Counted from the first letter of the stretch, positions 18,818-29,082 are shown. The stretch is DNA of 31,821 nt from Chara braunii (GCA_003427395.1 BFEA01000024.1:3821582-3853402), one strand, 5' to 3'. The notes: a model not told the origin generated them from the sequence alone. Numbers and translations: made by a program.

Positions 18818-19816
18818 TGCAAGGAAAATGAGCAACAGCGAGATGACAAATCCAGATTACACAATCACATTGAAAGCCAGATAGTCACACCGTGTCCAAA
18901 GAGCAGCATTGAGCCAATAATACACCAATGGAGGTTCGTAGTACTGAAACCCAATGTCACGGAGAGCTTTCTCTCTCCACACCAACACAAGGGTCCAGTC
19001 CCTTCACTCTCCTACTTGGCGCTCAGCGCCCAGCCTACTCCTACACAACTATTATCAGCCTACTAATTGACAATGCAACTGTTGACATCAGCGGCAACCC
19101 GAAGTACTTGAAGATGTCGCTCGATGCAGACCATCGCCAATACAAGGTATGTGCCCTCACATCATCATCATCATCATCCTTCACCCTTCCCTGACTTGAC
19201 ACCCACGTCTTCCTCCCTTACACCCGAAGACCACTCATGCGCCTCACTGTAGTCCAAGCCCACCAGCTATGGTGGCTGGGCTATGGCGCTGCCGTCAGCA
19301 GCGCCCTTCTTCCCTGCACGACCGCACGTGCTGCACCTCGCCTCTCAGCNCCAGCAGCAGCCCACGAGCCTTTGCTCCAGCAGCGCTGCCGCTAGCATGC
19401 GAGTGCCTGAATGACGCTGAGAGTGGCGAGCTCTTTCCTATATGGAAAGAGCCTGCCTACTTCGCAGCCTGGCTGGACTTGGCCTGGGCCCAGAAGCTTC
19501 TGGTAGGCCCCAGGATGCTGCGTGCTACTTTGCAGCTACTGGGCATCTTTCGACTGGGCCTCCCAACTGTAAGTGTATGAGGCTGCGTTTCTCGTCCAGG
19601 GCCTGCATGCTTCGGAGAGGCCCAGAAAGCCGTGGAAATGTCTTGATTGCTTGGCCTGTGTTTCACTCAACTAACTGGCGTGTCGCAACTGCCTGGACTC
19701 CAAATATGAAATTAACAGTGAAAGGCCTCTTGTGATAAGTTAGGCCCGCCTTCACTTAGGGCGGGCACCACTGCAACCAGGGCCCCTTAGGCCTGCCGAG
19801 AACCCAGATCCTCGCA
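18818..19816 (-). repeat. Element B 5' LTR (complete, 999 bases)
   Basis: On the minus strand it starts TGCGAGGATCTGGG at 19816 and ends CTCATTTTCCTTGCA at 18818. It has the GCCCGCC...GGGCGGGC inverted repeat (about 19743-19766) and the GCTCTTTCC/GGAAAGAGC palindrome (about 19432-19454). One base is unread (N at 19350). It is the reference for reconstructing the split 3' LTR. Confidence 0.92.
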
Positions 19817-20811
19817 CATAGAGCAATACAATGAAATAATGAGCCAATGTTCAAGCCCGTAAGCCACACCAACACAGTATCCAAAGTCGCTCCCGTTTGT
19901 CCGGCGCACAGCGCCCAACCTACTCTACCCGACTATCCTACCTACAGCTGGTTCACGCAACAGGCTTACTTCGACTCTCGAAGACCAATGTACATGACTG
20001 TCAACTCCATAACCAACCTCTCTTCATGCACCTGGTACATATCTCATCATCCTCAATCAGACCTTGATTACCCCACACTCTCCTCCTTCCCTGAAGACCA
20101 CTCGATCGTCCTTATTACCCCCTCGCGCCCAGCAGCCCGGCTATGGCCGCCTGCACCCCGCTGCCCTGCCGCACCCCACATCACCACTACGCGCCCCGTC
20201 AGCGCCCTTGGCAGCAGCGCAGCATCAAGCGAGAGCGCAGCAGCACTTCCGCATTGCCGGCGCTGGCCAGAATGCCTGGCCTGGTCTGCCTCATTCTTTT
20301 ATGGAAGTGGCAGCCTCCTGGATGCTGCGTGTGACCTGGCTGGAAGCTTCCAGTAGCTTCCGGTTGGGCCTCAGACCCGGCGCCCAGGCCCGAGACTACA
20401 GTTGAGGGCCTGGGCCCTTTTCAGTTGGGCACGGCCTGAGTCTCCGGACTTGGGCTGTTTGCTGCATCTGTGCAGGGCTCCCAGGCAGGTACGTTGGCGG
20501 TACTGCTTTTGGAAAGGCCGATGGCCTGCTTCCCAATGTATCATCCCTGCTTTGTGTGTATGCGCCCAGGCACAACTGTCAAGGCCTGGGCCAACTGTAT
20601 GACACAGCTTTGTGAGGCTCACAGCCTCACACGTCTACTCAACCAACTGGCGTGCTGCGAGAGCCTGAATACCCACATATGGAAATGTCGAATTTTGCCT
20701 CTGAGGAACATTCAGGCCCGCCTTCACTAAGGGCGGCCACTTGGCTTGCTGGGGGCCTTAGCCCATATCATATGACATCTGATAGGTCCCCTTGAGGGCT
20801 CGTTCCTCACA
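19817..20811 (-). repeat. LTR D, target of element B's insertion
   Basis: Homologous to the A/B LTR family: on the minus strand it begins TGTGAGGAACGAG at 20811 and contains the GGGCGG inverted-repeat block (20720-20735), GAAGCTTCCAG-like sequence, GCCGGCAATGCGG-like sequence and GTTGGGCGCTGTGCG. It stops at 19817 without the CCTTGCA terminus, which is found at 4671-4786. Minus-strand AAGTAGGAAG just outside 20811 could be a polypurine tract, so it may be a 3' LTR or a solo LTR. Confidence 0.8.
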
Positions 20812-21133
20812 CTTCCTACTTATTCGTGGAATAACTCTGTGCCGGCATTACATTCCTGAGACGACAACAGCATTCGTAGCATGTCACTCACAGGCATCTC
20901 CCTCCTCCCCCACACTCACACCCTTTTGGTTCTGTTTTTTTCCTACAGTCCCACTCGCACCCCTTTTCCCCTTCCTGTCACATCCTGTGCAAACAACAAT
21001 ATCTGCCATTGCCCTGTCTTCCTGCAAGGACTGTACGGGACTGATCCACCCAACCGAAAAAAAAAAGACAAAAAAAAAAGAAGAAAACCCACGAACTTAC
21101 CCACGTGCACTACTTATCAGTCCCACCACATAC
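20812..21133. other. Malate synthase intron next to the exon, no gene
   Basis: C/T-rich sequence and an A-rich run (21056-21080) precede the exon on the plus strand. It contains the minus-strand splice donor GTATGTGG (ending 21133). No repeat family was recognised. Confidence 0.6.
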
Positions 21134-21574
21134 CTGGAACACAGCAGGCAGCGTCTCGATGAGGACGGTGGCTTTAATGCTGCCACGTGGCACACCCAGT
21201 GCATCTTGTGCGTGATTGAAAACTGCATTCCAAATGGCAGCCTCCCTGGCGTGCTGCATCTTTGGGAGATAGAAGAATGGGCCTGATCCCGAGTGCTGAG
21301 CTCTGAAGGACGCATGGTTGTGGAAGAAGTAAAGGCCAAAATCCATCAAGCAACCCGGGATCGGCCGACCGTCAACCTCAATGTGCGCCTCAGGCAGGTG
21401 CCACCCGCGCGGGCGAACAAACAGAGTGGCCATCTTCACGATTGGGTCAAGAGCGTACCTCTTGTTTCGAGCTTTATCTTCATATTCAATCGTACGGTTC
21501 ACAGCATCACGTAGATTGATCTGGCCCTGCACCAGATTCGTCCAGGTAGGGGACAAAGAATCCTCAAAATCCGC
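21134..21574 (-). CDS. Malate synthase, internal exon (upstream of exon 1647-1865)
   Basis: The 441-base exon encodes 147 residues in phase 0. It starts [14 protein letters not shown], the family's signature region before GQINLRDAV. It continues through [14 protein letters not shown], whose Arg is the conserved catalytic arginine region, [32 protein letters not shown] and [14 protein letters not shown]. The Glu of LIET is a conserved metal-site residue. The acceptor is GGCTGCAG before 21574 and the donor CAG|GTATGTGG at 21134. There is no stop or frameshift. The upstream part of the protein is not in the window, so the preceding intron exceeds 10 kb. The sequence is plant-like (PAVFQ, DKARN). 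Confidence 0.96.
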
Positions 21575-21660
21575 CTGCAGCCAGCACCAGGGGCAACAGG
21601 CCCACAAAAGCGCCAAAAAACACACATATGGCATATTAGAAATTATTAATTTAATTTAGG

Positions 21661-21735
21661 ACCCAAGAGCCTAGCTCAGCGGGTACACCCATGAACTGTT
21701 GAAATACAGACCAGAGTTCGAGTCCAGATGACGGT
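21661..21735 (+). repeat. tRNA-like (SINE-type) fragment with A- and B-box motifs
   Basis: TAGCTCAGCGGG (21672-21683) resembles an RNA polymerase III A box, and GAGTTCGAGTCC (21714-21725) a B box, 30 bases apart as in tRNA genes. No complete cloverleaf can be folded: the D and acceptor stems do not pair. A diverged copy lies at 31588-31645. A tRNA-derived SINE or decayed tRNA is the likely source. Confidence 0.45.
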
Positions 21736-21775
21736 TCTAGATGAACAAAACCAGATATTTCTGAATTGCCTGAAT

Positions 21776-22716
21776 TGCAATCAGACTCGCTTTCTTCTTC
21801 AACTTGCATACATGCAAACAGATGGCAAACCAAACTGGCGCCAGGCGCCCACACAAAGCTCAAAGATATGGAGACGGAGAACACAGTTCAGATACAACTC
21901 GCTTCAAACAGGCTATGGTGCCTGATCGCCAAATCATTTCACTGCCGACACTGTGTCCACCACCACTATTCACATACACTCAACTTTGCATCACCCTGAA
22001 TATCCCACGCACAAACACACTCTGTATCAGACACACAGCCTCACTACTTCCTAACACTACCTATGGCAGCTATGGCCTCCGGCTATCCCTAACTTCAAGC
22101 AGCTATGGCTGCGCTATCTCCCTCTCAGCCCACTTGGACTTCGGGCAACTGCAGACCACCTCGCACAAGACGCTCAGGCAGCGCTTCCGCATGGCTCACG
22201 CAGGAATGAATGAATGGCTGGACGCTGCCTCTTGATTTATACTTCTGTAAGTCGTTGGTCTGCCCTTTTCCACTGGGCCCATGGTGCACAAGTCCCTCAT
22301 GGTACTTGCTGACTGTACAAAGTGAGACTGGGACTGGGTACCGCTGACTAAGCAAAGTTGGGCTCACCACTTGCCCACTTGCCTCTGATCTGCTGTGTAT
22401 AACGCGAGAAGAAACTTGAAAGGCCACTTCCGGGCCTTCCAGAAGTTTGTGGACTTGACCTTTCAGGACTGTAGCAGCTACGACCTCGACCTTTCAGGAC
22501 TGTAGCAGCTACGACCTTGACCCTTCAGAACTACAACAACTATGACCCCTATGCAGGTATGACCCCTACTTCGACAGGTCTAAGGTTCAAGACCCGACAA
22601 CTACTCAGACCTATCGACTTGATACCGTACACAGGGAGGAAGGTAAGGTAAGGTAAGGTCTGGGGATCGGGCCCTGGGATCCGCATCTGTGACTGCAAAA
22701 GGTGAAAACCGTTTCA
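21776..22716 (-). repeat. LTR F2, 3' LTR of element G (941 bases)
   Basis: On the minus strand it starts TGAAACGG at 22716, directly after a purine-rich GGCCGGCGGGAG, and ends TCTGATTGCA at 21776. It contains the GTAGCAGCTACGACC tandem units (about 22465-22530), a TAAGG run (22641-22660) and the conserved hairpin. Relatives are 5667-6550 (same strand), 25995-26439 (partial) and 29083-29950 (opposite strand). Confidence 0.88.
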
Positions 22717-22727
22717 CTCCCGCCGGC

Positions 22728-23170
22728 CTAAATTCGAGGTCCTCCAAGAATATTCCTGTGCAAGGCTGGACCTTTATCTTTCTTATCTCTCTCATAGGCG
22801 TGAACTACCTCGGGAGCAGTCTCAAGCAGTTCTGTTCGTGTAAACCAGCGATCGGTCTCTGGTTCCTGAAAAGCGAACCTGACCTTATACTGTTTCTGTG
22901 GACGACCCCTACCTCCTGTTCTGAAGACATCTTCACCTGCGATACCGTCAATGTCGTACCTTCCATCCATGTCCGGAGGGATCATGGACCTCCTTGACGA
23001 AAACTGTTGACTTGTGGTACAAGGCAGCAACTTTGACGCATGAAACACCGGGTAGGTGTGGAGGCGCGTTGGAATCTCGACCGTGTAGGATGGCCCATCC
23101 TCTCCGCCCTTGACTTCTAAGACTGACCACGGTCCTCGGTATGCTGGCAGTAACTTTTGTGAGATGTTCT
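22728..23170 (-). pseudogene. Element G: chromodomain-like C-terminus
   Basis: The open frame 22728-23048 contains MFHASKLLPCTTSQQF, RSMIPPDMDGRYDIDGI, FRTGGRGRPQKQYKVRFAF and ETDRWFTRTELLETAPEVVH. YKVRF, RWF and the C-terminal helix follow chromodomain spacing. The preceding SH3-like region (23050-23170) is in another frame. Confidence 0.8.
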
Positions 23171-23172
23171 CC

Positions 23173-24110
23173 TCAGGAGCAAACTCTTTGGACTTGACCC
23201 AGACTAAGTCGCCTACTTGAAACTGTGATGCGACGGTGCTTATTGGCTTGCTCTATCATCATTCTATGCTGGGCCTTCCTAAGGTTCTTTGTGATGGTAG
23301 CAATCACCTTCTCGTAGTGTAGTGCAAACTCCCTAGTACCGGCAGGTAACCTTTGAATCTGATCCCAGTTCAGTCCCTCAAACGGTCTACGCGGTCTAAA
23401 GGACTTATGTAACTCGTTGGGAGTGCGACAAGTCGCTAAGTGCACACTGTTATTGTATGTGCTGGCTACCTTGGGAAGCATCTCATCCCAGTTAAGCTGA
23501 TCAGGTCTAATACACATTCTGAGAACTTGCTGCAGGATTTCGTTCATCTGTTCAATCTGACCGTTAGTCTCAGGATGACGGCCAGTGACATCAGCAACCT
23601 AGAGCCATAGACTCTCATCAACTCCTGCCAGTTCCGACTGATGAACCTGGTATCTCTGTCACTAACTATTGACAGCGGGAGACCATGTTCACTGACCCAA
23701 TGATCAAAGAACTTGTCTATAACTAAATTTTGTTCGTGTCTCTGCGGGTAAAGGAACAAACCCTGCATATTTACTAAATCTATCAACTTGGCTCTTGCCA
23801 TGCCTACTCTTGACCCCGATATCCATTTAGTCAATGGACACAAAATCTTCGGGTCCTGTGGGAATAGGCAAAGGTCTGAGAAGACCAAGAGGGGTCCGTG
23901 TAGTGGTCTTATTCCGTTGGCAGACTTTGCAACTGTGTGCATACTCTATACAGTCGGTCTTCATACCTGGCCACGTATACGCACGCATGACGTTGGCTAA
24001 TGTCTTTTGCCAACCAAAATGTCCCTCTATGTCGTGACATTCCCCTAAAATCAAACTACGGATCTCTTCACTATCGGGAACGTACAAACGGTCAGCTACG
24101 TTAGTCTTTT
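23173..24110 (-). pseudogene. Element G: integrase
   Basis: LILGECHDIEGHFGWQKT and CKVCQRNKTTTRTPLG give an intact HHCC zinc site (23827-24087). The core includes LPIPTGPEDFVSID and HWVSEHGLPLSIVSDRDTRF (23544-23942). A frame change moves the third catalytic region and C-terminus to 23173-23547 (MNEILQQVLRMCIRPDQLNW, STYNNSVHLATCRTPNELH). Frame changes near 23830 and 23550 and several substitutions make it non-functional. Confidence 0.88.
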
Positions 24111-24198
24111 CAAATAGTGATCCATCTGTAGTGCGGTAATCTGACTCAGACTCTGGAGACTCCTTAACTCTCTTGAGAAGATCACTATAAATAGTGTC

Positions 24199-25285
24199 CT
24201 ACGCATATGCCTCTTTGACTTTCTGTTGCAGGTCTCTCCCTATATCGAGATAGTGAACTATCGCTCCAAAGTAATCAGCCCTCCGGCTTAGAGCATCCGC
24301 AACTACATTATACTTTCCTTTCATTGGCATGAACTCAAAGTCAAACTGATCTATCTCGGCGGCCCGCCTAGTAATAGCCATTGCCATCGTCTTGCTGTAA
24401 GACAACACCTATGTCATACTAACTCGCGTCAGTAGTAACAACGAAAGGCAGGGACGGATCGACTACCTTGAGGACTGGATACTCTATCAAAGCCCGCTTC
24501 AACTTCTTCAGGGCTGACGTACAATCTTTGTCCCACTTCCAGATTGCTTCTTTCTTTAGCAACCTGCGAAGGGGTGCAGCGATGGTGGAAAAGTTCCTCA
24601 CGAACTTCCTATAGTAGTTGGCTAAGCGTAGAAACGACCGCAACTATGTCAACGTGTGGGGCGTCGGCCAATCTCTAATCGCTGCTATCTTACTGTCCTC
24701 AAGTTTGATACCATCTCCGTCTAAGATGTGGCCCAAGTACAAAACTTGCGTCTTGGCCCACTCACACTTCTTCGCGTTAATCTTGAAGTTAGCTTATCTC
24801 AGCTTCTCCAAGATCTGCCTCAGATGGCCCTCATGCTCCTGGAGGGTCTTCCTAAAGACTAGGATGTCATCTAAGTACACCACTACAAACCGATCTAACC
24901 ATGGTCTAAACAAATCATTCATACAACGTTGAAATGTAGCTGGCACGTTGGTTAGTCCAAAGGGCATTACTATAAACTCATAGTGCCCATATCTGATCCT
25001 GAACGTCGTCTTATGCTGATCATCGGGATGGACCTCTATCTAATGATAGCTTGACTTCAAATCTATCTTAGAGAAGTTTTTGCAACCCTACACCCGATCT
25101 AACAGATCATCTATACGGGGCAGTGGTTCTGCATTCTTCACTGTGATGGCTTTAAGACCCCTACAATCAATACACATTCTTAACTCTCCCTCCTTCTTAG
25201 GGAAAAATAGAATAGACGCTCCAAAAGGAGACGAACTGGGCCGAATCCAACCCTTTTTGAGGAACTTGTCTAATTGTTTGCGCAA
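24199..25285 (-). pseudogene. Element G: reverse transcriptase with truncated RNase H
   Basis: RT shows [30 protein letters not shown] (first catalytic Asp), [20 protein letters not shown] and [14 protein letters not shown] (YLDD near 24880). Stops are scattered (for example after LLDRV and LEKLR). RNase H starts VVTTDAS then a stop, and jumps from QQDDGNGY to the RRAAEIDQFDF tether. About 65 residues containing the catalytic Glu (compare RELYAL in element H) are deleted near 24380. Confidence 0.88.
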
Positions 25286-25290
25286 CTCCT

Positions 25291-25990
25291 CTAACTCCCT
25301 TTAGGAGTTCTACTGCCACGCTCTATCTCAATGCGATGTTGGATGGGCCGCTGCACTACTCCTGTAGGCGGCTTAGTTAAGTCTGTAAACTCCTCCAGTA
25401 GCTTGACAATAGTCTGATCAATGGGTTTCTCTTCTGTAGGCTCAGTAATGGGCCTAACATAGACTACAAAAATGTGTTCCTCTAATTGTTCCTTCTTCAC
25501 TATTTGTGCGAATGAGGGAGCACTAAGACAACAATGTGCTAGGGTGTTGTCTACTCCTGACACATGAAACAGGCGAGCAATCTTGACTTCGCCTGATGGA
25601 CTAAGGAGCCTACACTAGTGCTCTCGCAAATGGAGTGTGGCCCTTGCTGCCTCTCCCCAGTCCATTCCTAGGACTATATCAAACGGGAGGTTATCTTCTA
25701 CGAGGAGAGTCAAGGAATGGAGAACTCTCTCTACCTTCCCATCCTTCTCTAGGTGAAAGTACGCCTGGAATCCCTCTACATATTCCTCGACTCGCATAAT
25801 GCGATTGTCTGCGAGGATGCTGACTATGGGGTCTCCTAATTTCCGAACTTTTAGATTCAGCTTTAACTTTTGCAGCGTTTTCTTACTAATGTAGCTGCGA
25901 GTTGCCCCATTGTACTAATGTAGTTGCGAGTTGCCCCATTGTTTATAAGGGCACCTACTCTACCTCTGAAAACTTCTACATCTACTAAAA
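25291..25990 (-). pseudogene. Element G: protease with altered active site, and linker
   Basis: The minus-strand frame from about 25985 reads VDVEVFRGRVGALINNGATR followed by NYIS. The retropepsin motif DSGAT is here N-N-GAT, so the catalytic Asp is lost. A 29-base tandem duplication (25885-25942) then shifts the frame. The C-terminal part NLPFDIVLGMDW is in 25615-25797. The linker (VVQRPIQHRIEIE) runs to the RT. Confidence 0.82.
25885..25942. repeat. 29-base tandem duplication in element G's protease
   Basis: 25885-25913 and 25914-25942 are identical except for one C/T difference. Because 29 is not a multiple of three, the duplication breaks the protease reading frame immediately after the active-site segment. 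Confidence 0.95.
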
Positions 25991-25994
25991 CTAG

Positions 25995-26439
25995 TTGGGG
26001 ACTGGGACTGTTGACTCAACAGGGTAGACTTCCCCCACTTGCCCACTTGCCTCACCACTTGACCACTTGCCTCTGCTTAAACGTGGGCAACTCACGAAAG
26101 GCCACTACTGGGACCTTCCGGAAGGCCGTGGACTTGGCCTTTCGTGACTGTAGCAGCTACGACTCTGACCCTTCTGGACTGTAGCAGCTACAACCTTGAC
26201 CTTTCGAGAACACTACAGCTACGGTGCCTAGACCTGACTAAGACTCCTATCCGACATGTCTACAGATCAAACCCATGCTACCTATGGACCCTACGACAAC
26301 CTATCAACTATTACAAATACACAGGTCACGGGTTCAATTCCACGGGTCGACACAGGTACTGTACACAGGTAAGGTTGGGGTCTAGGGATCGAACCCTGGG
26401 ATCTGCAGCAGCTACTGCTAACTGGTGAATACCGTTTCA
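25995..26439 (-). repeat. Partial F-type LTR (5' LTR remnant of element G)
   Basis: On the minus strand it begins TGAAACGGTATTCACC at 26439 and continues with the family's U3 blocks (TCGATCCCTAGACCCC, GTAGCAGCTACAACC, the GAAAGGCCA hairpin). It ends near 25995, where G's protease sequence starts. Its start directly abuts the RT of element H. Confidence 0.82.
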
Positions 26440-29082
26440 GTTTGTCCTAAAGAAGGAGGGAGAACTACGCATGTGTATAGACTACAGGGGACTGTAAACC
26501 ATCACAATCAAGAATGCAGAGTTGTTGCCTCGTATGAATGACTTGTTAGATCGAGTATAGGGCTGGAAATACTTCTCAAAGATAGATCTGCAGTCAGGTT
26601 ACCATCAGATCGAGGTCCACCCTGACGACCACTACAGGAGCGAGTTCAGGACAAGATATGGGCATTACGAGTTCATAGTGATGCCGTTTGAATTAACTAA
26701 TGCACCAACCACATTTCAGCGCTGCATAAACGACTTGTTTAGGCCGTGGCTAGATAGGTTCATCGTAGTTTACCTAGACGATATCCTAATATTCAGCAAG
26801 ACCCTCGAGGAACATGAGGATCATTTGAGGCAGATTCTAGGAAAGCTGAGAGAGTAACTTTAAGATTAACCCAAAGAAGTGCAAGTGGGTCAAGACAAAG
26901 GTTCTTTACCTAGGCCATGTACAAGACAGAGACGACATTCAGCCTGAGGACAGTAAGATAGCATCTATTAGAGATTTGTCGACTCCTCGGACGCTGACAG
27001 AGTTACACTCGTTCCTCGGCTTGACTAACTACTATAGGAAGTTCGTGAGGAACTTCTCCACGATCGCTACTCCCTTTTGTAGACTACTGAAGAAAGAAGC
27101 AATTTGGAAGTGGGACCGGGATTGCACATCGCCCTTCAAGAAATTGAAGAAGGCCTTAATAGAGTACCCTGTCCTCAAAGTTGTTGATCCATCGCTGCCA
27201 TTTGTCGTTACTACAGATGCGGGTCAGTATGGCGTAGGCGCCATTTTGCAACAAGATGACGAAAATGGTTACGAACCCGTGGAGTTCATATCAGCCAGGA
27301 TGCCCTCAGAGAAAGTTGCAGCATCAACATACAAGAGAGAACTCTACGCTCTCAGGCAGGCGTTAGATCACTGGAAGCACTACCTGTTTGGGAGACACTT
27401 TATATTCAGATCATGATACTCTTAGATGGCTAAAGACCCAAGCCAAGATAACGCCCAAGTTGACTAGATGGGCTGCTGAGATAGACCAGTTTGACTTCGG
27501 GCTAAAACCAGTTAAAGGCAAATATAATGTGGTGGCCGATGCTCTAAATAGGAGAGATGATTACTTCGCCGCGATAGTGCACTATCTAGACATAGGCGCC
27601 GATCTGCAGTAGAAGATCAGAGATGCATATGCACAAGACCCGATTTACAGCGAGTTGTTGAAGAGGGTAAGGGAAGCCCCAGATAGCAAGCCGCACTATC
27701 GAACCACGAACGGGCTATTGTTTGAGAAGACCAATATCGTTGACAAACTGTGTCCCCAACAGTGAAGAAATCTGCAGCTTGATCTTAGGAGAATGCCACA
27801 ATACGGAGGGGCACTTCGGATGGCAAAAGACTTTAGGTAACTTGATGATGTCCTACACGTGGCCAGGCATGAAAGCGGACTGCATAGAATATGTGCGCAA
27901 CTGCAAAGTTTGTCATCGCAATAAGACGATGACTAAAGCACCATTAGATTGACCATTAGGTTTTCTCAGACCCCTGCTTATTCCATCAGGATGCAGAGAG
28001 TCAGTTTCCATCCACTTTATGGATACTGTGGTCAAAAGTAGGCATGGCAAAAGTCAAGTTATGGTCATAGTAGATTGTTTTAGTAAGTATGCAGTTTTTG
28101 TTCCGCTACCGGCAGAAGTGCGAAGAGATTTAGTAATAGGAAAGTCTTTACTTCTGGGTAAGCGAGCATGGCATGCCGCTGTCCATAGTTAGCGATAGGA
28201 ACACGCGGTTTACCAGTCAGAATTGGAAGGATCTTATGAAAGTCTATGGATCTAAGTTGTTGATGCCATCAGACCGACACCCAAAGATGAATAAGCAAAC
28301 ATAACAGATGAATAAGATCTTGCAACAGCTTCTCAGAATGTATATTAGACCGGATCAAGTGAACTGGGATGAGATGCTCCCCATGGTAGCAAGCGCCTAT
28401 AACAATAGTGTTCGTTTAGCTACCCTGTAGGACCCCTAACGAGGTGCATAAGTCCTTTTGACCAAGGAGACCGTTTGAAGGACTGACCAGGATCAGATAC
28501 AGAGATTACCGCCTGGCACCTGAGAGTTCACATTGCAGCATGAGTAAGAAGTCGCTAAGGTGATTGCGAACCTGAGCAAGCTAACAAGCACTGCCGACCT
28601 TCATAGTTTCAGGTAGGCGACTTAGTCTGGGTCAAGCCTAAAGAGTTCGCACCCGAGGAGAGCATCTCGCAAAAGCTCTTACCTGCGTACAGAGGACCAT
28701 GGCCTGTCCCTGAAGTCAAAGGAGGAGAGGATGGACCATCATACACTATAGAGATTCCACCACATCTCCACACATACCAGTCTTCCATGCGTCAAAGCTA
28801 TTGACGTGCACCACCAGCGACAAATTTCCTTCGTGAAGGTCAATGATTCCGCCAGATATGGATGGTGCCTATGATATAGATCACATAGCGGACGAGGATG
28901 TGTTTAGAACCGGAGGGCAAGGTCGTCCCCAGACAAAGTCAGGTTCATATATCAGGAACTAGAGGACGACAAATGGTTTACTAGAATAGCGCTGTTAGAA
29001 ACCGCTACCGACATAGTACACGCCTATGAGAGAGAAAGAGAAGGGGAAACGTCCTACCACCTCGAATTTAGGACGGCCGGAG
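26440..29082 (+). pseudogene. Element H: degraded gypsy pol (RT, RNase H, integrase, chromodomain-like end)
   Basis: It begins in mid-RT ([16 protein letters not shown]). Next come [33 protein letters not shown] and [12 protein letters not shown] (YLDD near 26773). 26976-27416 covers the RT end and RNase H (GLTNYYRKFVRNFS, FVVTTDAGQYGVGAIL, KRELYALRQALDHW); a frame break at about 27412 precedes HDTLRWLKTQ and GKYNVVADALNRR. Integrase follows (LILGECHNTEGHFGWQKT, CKVCHRNKT, then a TGA) with many stops to 28600. The chromodomain-like end (29000-29080) is barely readable. H is a relative of G in the opposite orientation and older by decay. Confidence 0.85.

Larger units (their letters stand above)
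10978..19816 (-). mobile_element. Element B: near-complete Ty3/gypsy (chromovirus-like) retrotransposon
   Basis: In minus orientation the order is 5' LTR (18818-19816), degenerate primer site, leader, gag, protease, reverse transcriptase, RNase H, integrase, chromodomain-like end, polypurine tract (11901-11918) and the proximal half of the 3' LTR (10978-11900). The missing distal half lies at 4206-4670. The order PR-RT-RH-IN defines the Ty3/gypsy superfamily. The two LTRs differ by about 3-4% by eye, so this is the youngest element here, but stops and frameshifts in gag, RT, RNase H and integrase show that it is dead. It was inserted into LTR D (19817-20811). Confidence 0.9.
1866..21133 (-). 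other. Giant malate synthase intron (about 19.3 kb) filled with retrotransposons
   Basis: The intron runs on the minus strand from the donor after CAG (GTATGTGG, ending at 21133) to the acceptor TTTTGCAG before 1865. The flanking exons share strand, order and phase and are contiguous in the protein family, so one intron is the simplest reading. It contains elements A, B and D, an inserted F-type LTR, tandem duplications and the inferred inversion, all without touching the exons. Whether it is spliced efficiently cannot be seen. Confidence 0.85.
21776..26439 (-). mobile_element. Element G: Ty3/gypsy retrotransposon, gag deleted
   Basis: In minus orientation: partial 5' LTR (25995-26439), then directly the protease (about 25990), linker, RT, remnant RNase H, integrase, chromodomain-like end and complete 3' LTR (21776-22716). 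The rest of the 5' LTR, leader and gag are missing. Flanking bases (CAAAC and ATTCA in the element direction) do not form a target duplication, so ends or flanks were rearranged. G belongs to a different lineage from A/B ([38 protein letters not shown]). Confidence 0.85.

Noticed and set aside
4206-19281. LTR half 4206-4670 as the 5' LTR of element A
   Set aside because: It is about 97% identical to B's 5' LTR but only distantly similar to A's own LTR (9744-10671), and no primer-binding site follows it.
21661-21735. A functional tRNA gene
   Set aside because: A- and B-box-like motifs are present, but the D stem, acceptor stem and terminator do not fit a cloverleaf.
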